In this document: positions 60,884 to 64,000 of the stretch, in pieces
Numbering within the stretch: the first letter of the stretch is position 1
Layout of the letters: every line of letters begins with the position of its first letter
NCBI RefSeq assembly: GCF_001311865.1
Contig: NZ_BBCD01000008.1
Location: 42,050-106,049 of the forward strand
Reading direction: 5' to 3'
DNA from: Piscibacillus salipiscarius JCM 13188
GTDB taxonomy: Bacteria; Bacillota; Bacilli; Bacillales; Alkalibacillaceae
Length of the DNA stretch: 64,000 bases
Notes under the pieces: model-generated
Told to the model about the DNA's origin: nothing
The model's input: the letters and a program-made list of their open reading frames with translations, nothing else
The model's database searches: none
Program-made: the position numbers and the translations under genes

Positions 60884-62064
60884 TTATTTTTTGTTCTTCT
60901 GCACGATAACGCTGCCATAAGTCCCGCCACCACCTGGATTAATATGAAGCTCTCCTCGTCTTAACTGCAGGATTCGTTCTGCTAATTGCTTTTGGCTATG
61001 CGACTTGATTTCTTCATATGTTGCTTTGTGAATGATATACATATCATGGTGTAAAACATCCCTTAATTTCTCTAGTGTTTTAGGTCCAAGTCCTGGAATA
61101 TATTCTAAAGGAACTTGGTGAACATAAGGAGGTCTTTTTCGGTTACTAGCACCTTGAGTTGCACTGATTTCTTTGATTCGTTCACTTACCCCCTTAATGA
61201 CCTTTTTCGATCCGCAATTCGGACAGATCTTAGTATACTCAATTCGTTGATGACACCCTCGGCAAATCGTTGTATAGTACTTACCTAGGAGCGGGTTCAT
61301 ACCATAGTTTGCGATAACCTCTCTTCCTTTAAATTCATTTAATGCGAGTTTTAATTCATGAAAGGTTGGTGCTTCTAAACGCAATTTTTGATATTCACGA
61401 CCGATTTTTTCTAATGAATGAGCATCTGAGTTAGTTAGAAATGTATAGGGTTGTAATTCATGGATTGTATCTGCCATCGACGTATCAGAGCTTAACCCAA
61501 GTTCCACTCCATCAATTAAATCAGGATTAAATACTTCCAAAAGACTCGTCTTAACCCCTTTGCCGTATAAACTTTTAAATGGAGTAAAAACATGTGCTGG
61601 AATAAATAGTCCCTCAAATGCTTTCACTTGTTTTTGAAGTTCTTGAGCTTGTATATACATACGCTGTGAACTTAATGTAGGGTTTTTAACAAATTGTTGA
61701 TACCAGTTTGAGAAGCGCTTCATTTTTTCGAGCGTTGGTAAAAACATAATACATGAATAGGGCCTGCACAATTCTCGTCATACAGTTCAATTTCTGACCC
61801 TAATAACATTGTGACAGCTCCGTTTGAAATACCACCACCGTCCAGCTCATAACAATCATTTTTTAGTAAATCTTCAACTTCTTCAATTACTTCAGGTACA
61901 TGAGCATCAATAACACCAACAAGATCTAACCCTTTCTTCTCCCGAACATACTCAAATATATTTGAAATGGTTAAATTATTAGATGCAGATATTTTAACAG
62001 GATTATTATGAATCGTTCTTCCAACATGTACATGCAGGTCGGCGTAATAACTATTTAAACTCAT
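60884..62064 (-). CDS. yqxK: YqxK, PHP-domain protein with zinc ribbon and HhH (one frame break)
   Basis: About 393 residues after correcting one missing base near 61745. N-terminal PHP metallophosphoesterase fold: YYADLHVHVGR (first metal motif), VIDAHVPEVIEEVE, and TNSDAHSLEKIG near residue 225. Then a zinc ribbon (CRGC and CPNC about 16 residues apart, near 275-290) and a helix-hairpin-helix (IPGLGPKTLEKL near 335). Databases often call this a helicase, but no Walker motifs are present. A DNA-repair nuclease or phosphatase role is inference from the domains. Confidence 0.85.
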
Positions 62065-62069
62065 TTATT

Positions 62070-62616
62070 TCATCCTTTATTTTGTAGCATAAGATAGTGA
62101 ACGGCATGAATTGTTTTTGCATCATGAATTCGTTGTTCTTCAATTAGTTTTACCGCTTCATCTAAAGTTACTTCAATTAATTCAACAAACTCATCATCAT
62201 CGCCCTGCAATTGATCTTCAACCACTTTAAGTCCACTTGCTTTGTAAACATAAATAATCTCATTCGCAAAACCTGGTGACGTATAATAAGAAACAATAAA
62301 ATCTAATTGTTCTGCTCGGTAACCCGTTTCTTCCTCAAGCTCTCTTTTAGCAGTCATGTCAGGCTTTTCACCAGCTTCTAGTTTTCCTGCAGGAATTTCA
62401 ATAATACTTTTCTCTAACGCTTTCGATATTGTTCAACCATCACCAGTTTACCTTCATCAGTTAAGGCAATAATTGCAACTGCTCCTGGATGATCAATTAA
62501 TTCCCTCTTCGACGTTTACCATCAGGCAGCTTAACTTCATCTATTTTTACATCAATAATTTTCCCCTTATAAATGGATTCACTCGATAATGTCTTTTCTT
62601 CAAATTTCTTTACCAT
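62070..62616 (-). CDS. nudF: ADP-ribose pyrophosphatase NudF (two frame breaks)
   Basis: Nudix hydrolase that cleaves ADP-ribose. N-terminal KFEEKTLSSESIYKGKIIDV, the substrate region VMVEQYRKALEKSIIEIPAG, and a full Nudix box GxxxxxAxxELxEETG read from GEKPDMTAKRELEEETGY near residue 100. Single bases are missing near 62508 and 62430; corrected length is 182 residues. The start at 62616 (MVKKFEEK) is set by AAAGGGG. Cotranscribed with yqxK (5 bases apart). Confidence 0.9.
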
Positions 62617-62716
62617 AACAATCCCCTTTCTGCCATTTATTTTAGCATAAACCATTTTATAAGTTGTTTTTAATAGGATCTTGTTTTTAAAATAGAAAAA
62701 GAAGGAGTGATTCAAA

Positions 62717-63645
62717 ATGGTTAAAAAGCGTCAGTTAGGAAACACAGATTTATATGTCTCTGAGATTGCTTTAGGATGTATGAATTTAGGTACGAATGTT
62801 ACCCAAGCTTCCCACGTCATCCACACAGCTCTCGATCAAGGAATTAATTATTTAGATACGGCTGATTTATATGACTTCGGACAAAACGAAAAATTGTTGG
62901 ACAAGCGATCAAAGGTAAACGTGACCAATTGATTATCGCGACTAAAGGTGGTAATCATTTTGAACCAGGTAAGGATGGTTGGTACTGGGACCCTTCGAAA
63001 GCTTATTTAAAAGAAGCTATTAAAAACAGCCTACTTCGTCTTGGTTTAGATGATCTTGACCTTTATCAGCTTCACGGAGGAACAATTGAAGATCCAACTG
63101 ATGAAGTGATTGAAGCATTTGAAGAACTCAAGCAAGAAGGGTTAATTCGTTATTATGGTATCTCCTCCATCCGTCCAAATGTTATTAACCGATTTGTTGA
63201 ACGGTCTGATATGGTAAGTGTGATGATGCAATATAGCTTATTAGACCGCCGCCCCGAAGAAGAATTACTAGACCATCTCAATGACCATAATATTGGTGTT
63301 GTAGTTCGCGGTGCACTTGGTAAAGGAATGCTCACCAATAAAGGACAGAGTCAGTGGCAGAAAAAAGGTCAAGATGGATTCCTTGATTATGATGCAGATC
63401 AGTTAAAATCTGTTGTGACATCATTACAAGATCTTGCCAATGAGGCGCATCTATCACCTCAATCTTTAGCCATTGGTTATGTTCTTAATCACCCAGCTGT
63501 TAGCAGCTTAGCACTCGGTGCAAGTAGGCCTGAGCAAGTATTAGATAATGTTCGTGCTTATGAGGCAGCACAGCTTTCAGAAGATCTGATTAAAAAGTTA
63601 AAACAAATCACTAAAGCCAATGTTTATAAGCAGCATCGTCAATAA
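62717..63645 (+). CDS. yqkF: Aldo/keto reductase, YqkF-like (one frame break)
   Basis: NAD(P)H-dependent oxidoreductase with a TIM barrel. Catalytic tetrad regions: NYLDTADLYDFGQNE (D and Y near residues 52-57), ATKGGNHFEPG (lysine near 80) and LYQLHGGTIEDP (histidine near 117); the cofactor end ALGASRPEQVLDNV. A missing G near 62900 splits it; corrected length 309 residues. Physiological substrate is unknown. It is divergent from nudF with about 100 bases between the starts. The symbol is by family and synteny. Confidence 0.85.
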
Positions 63646-63663
63646 TGTTAGTTAGAAACGTTT

Positions 63664-63705
63664 AGCTCTAAAGTCCTCAGGCAATAGACTTTAGGGCTTT
63701 TTTAT
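63664..63705 (+). terminator. Terminator after the aldo/keto reductase
   Basis: Stem AGCTCTAAAGTC / GACTTTAGGGCT with one wobble pair (63664-63675, 63687-63698), followed by TTTTT. Confidence 0.8.
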
Positions 63706-63737
63706 GTCGTTTATGAGTCTTTTGTCATGAATTTCTA

Positions 63738-63767
63738 TTGATAAAAGAACATGCGTTCGCATATAAT
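63738..63767 (+). promoter_or_regulatory. Sigma-A promoter of the Y-family polymerase gene
   Basis: TTGATA (63738-63743), 18-base spacer, TATAAT (63762-63767). The first LexA box sits inside the spacer, so LexA binding would block RNA polymerase. Confidence 0.65.
63747..63758 (+). promoter_or_regulatory. LexA (SOS) box 1
   Basis: GAACATGCGTTC, a perfect GAAC-N4-GTTC match to the Gram-positive LexA site, preceded by A and followed by G. It lies between -35 and -10 of the promoter. Confidence 0.8.
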
Positions 63768-63775
63768 ATAAACAC

Positions 63776-63787
63776 GAACAAAAGTTC
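63776..63787 (+). promoter_or_regulatory. LexA (SOS) box 2
   Basis: GAACAAAAGTTC (CGAAC flanked), a second perfect GAAC-N4-GTTC site 29 bases downstream of the first, near the transcription start. Confidence 0.78.
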
Positions 63788-63812
63788 TGTTTATTTAAAA
63801 AAGAGGGATACT

Positions 63813-64000
63813 ATGGAAAAAATCATTTTTTAGTGGATATGCAGTCATTTTATGCATCAATCGAAAAGTCAGCTGATCCTAAGTTGCAACACCAACCAGT
63901 TGTGGTAGCCGGCGATCCTGAGAGGCGTAGCGGTATCATTTTAGCTGCTTGCCCAATTGCTAAACAATATGGAGTGGAGACAGCTGAAGCCCTTTGGCAG
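63813..64000 (+). CDS. Y-family DNA polymerase (UvrX/YqjW type), partial
   Basis: 5' end of a translesion polymerase. Restoring one T in the run near 63829 gives a start of MEKIIFLVDMQSFYASIEKS, with the catalytic aspartate in LVDMQSFYASIE and then VVVAGDPERRSGIILAACP, typical of the UvrX/YqjW subgroup (DMQSFYAS and not DMDAFFAS). The gene leaves the window at its right end. Two LexA boxes in the promoter fit an SOS gene. Whether it is the uvrX or the polY homologue cannot be settled from 62 codons. Confidence 0.82.

Overview
The window is a housekeeping and sporulation segment of a low-GC, endospore-forming member of the Bacillaceae. Evidence is the gene content (spoIIA-sigF, the spoVA operon, spoIVA, spoIIM, spmAB, sleB-ypeB, spoVIF) and a gene order that closely follows the Bacillus subtilis qcr to dinB region. 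Nearly all genes lie on the minus strand. Only fer, ppa, an aldo/keto reductase and the 5' end of a Y-family polymerase are on the plus strand. Missing neighbours compared with B. subtilis (trp/hisC/tyrA, mtrA/mtrB, fni, the riboflavin genes, spoVAEA) would fit the Halobacillus/Virgibacillus/Oceanobacillus side of the family, but genus is inference. There are no rRNAs, tRNAs, insertion sequences, prophage genes or CRISPR arrays.

Layout, left to right (mostly against transcription). 1-3.2 kb: qcrB (partial), qcrA, ypiF, ypiB, ypiA. 3.2-7.6 kb: aroA, aroB, aroC, cheR. 7.7-11 kb: ndk, the menaquinone side-chain cluster hepT-menH-hepS, and hbs. 11.4-20.2 kb: spoIVA, yphF, yphE, spoVIF, gpsA, der, rpsA-like ypfD, plsC, cmk, ypfA. 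20.3-31.4 kb: ypeB, sleB, ansA, ypdA, gudB, ddl, mecB, a small membrane protein, ypbD, recS, ypbB, fer. 31.4-42 kb: an HTH gene, ppa, rsiX-sigX, resEDCBA, rluB, spmBA. 42-47.5 kb: dacB, ypuI, scpBA, ribT, ppiB, lysA. 47.6-54.9 kb: the spoVA operon, sigF-spoIIAB-spoIIAA, dacF. 55-62.6 kb: pdp, punA, deoB, xerD, fur, spoIIM, yqxK, nudF. 62.7-64 kb: aldo/keto reductase and a LexA-controlled Y-family polymerase.

Functional themes are respiration and cytochrome c biogenesis (qcr, menaquinone, res), wall, spore and germination functions, chromosome segregation (scpAB, xerD), nucleoside salvage (pdp, punA, deoB) and stress regulation (sigX, fur, SOS).

The dominant technical feature is that more than 40 conserved genes are interrupted by single-base insertions or deletions, mostly in A/T homopolymers. 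Restoring one base repeatedly gives a protein of the family's usual length, so these look like uncorrected long-read errors, not pseudogenes. Gene coordinates below span the inferred full gene and the text says where the frame breaks. I found no convincing previously undescribed system; the best secondary signals are regulatory sites and operon gaps.
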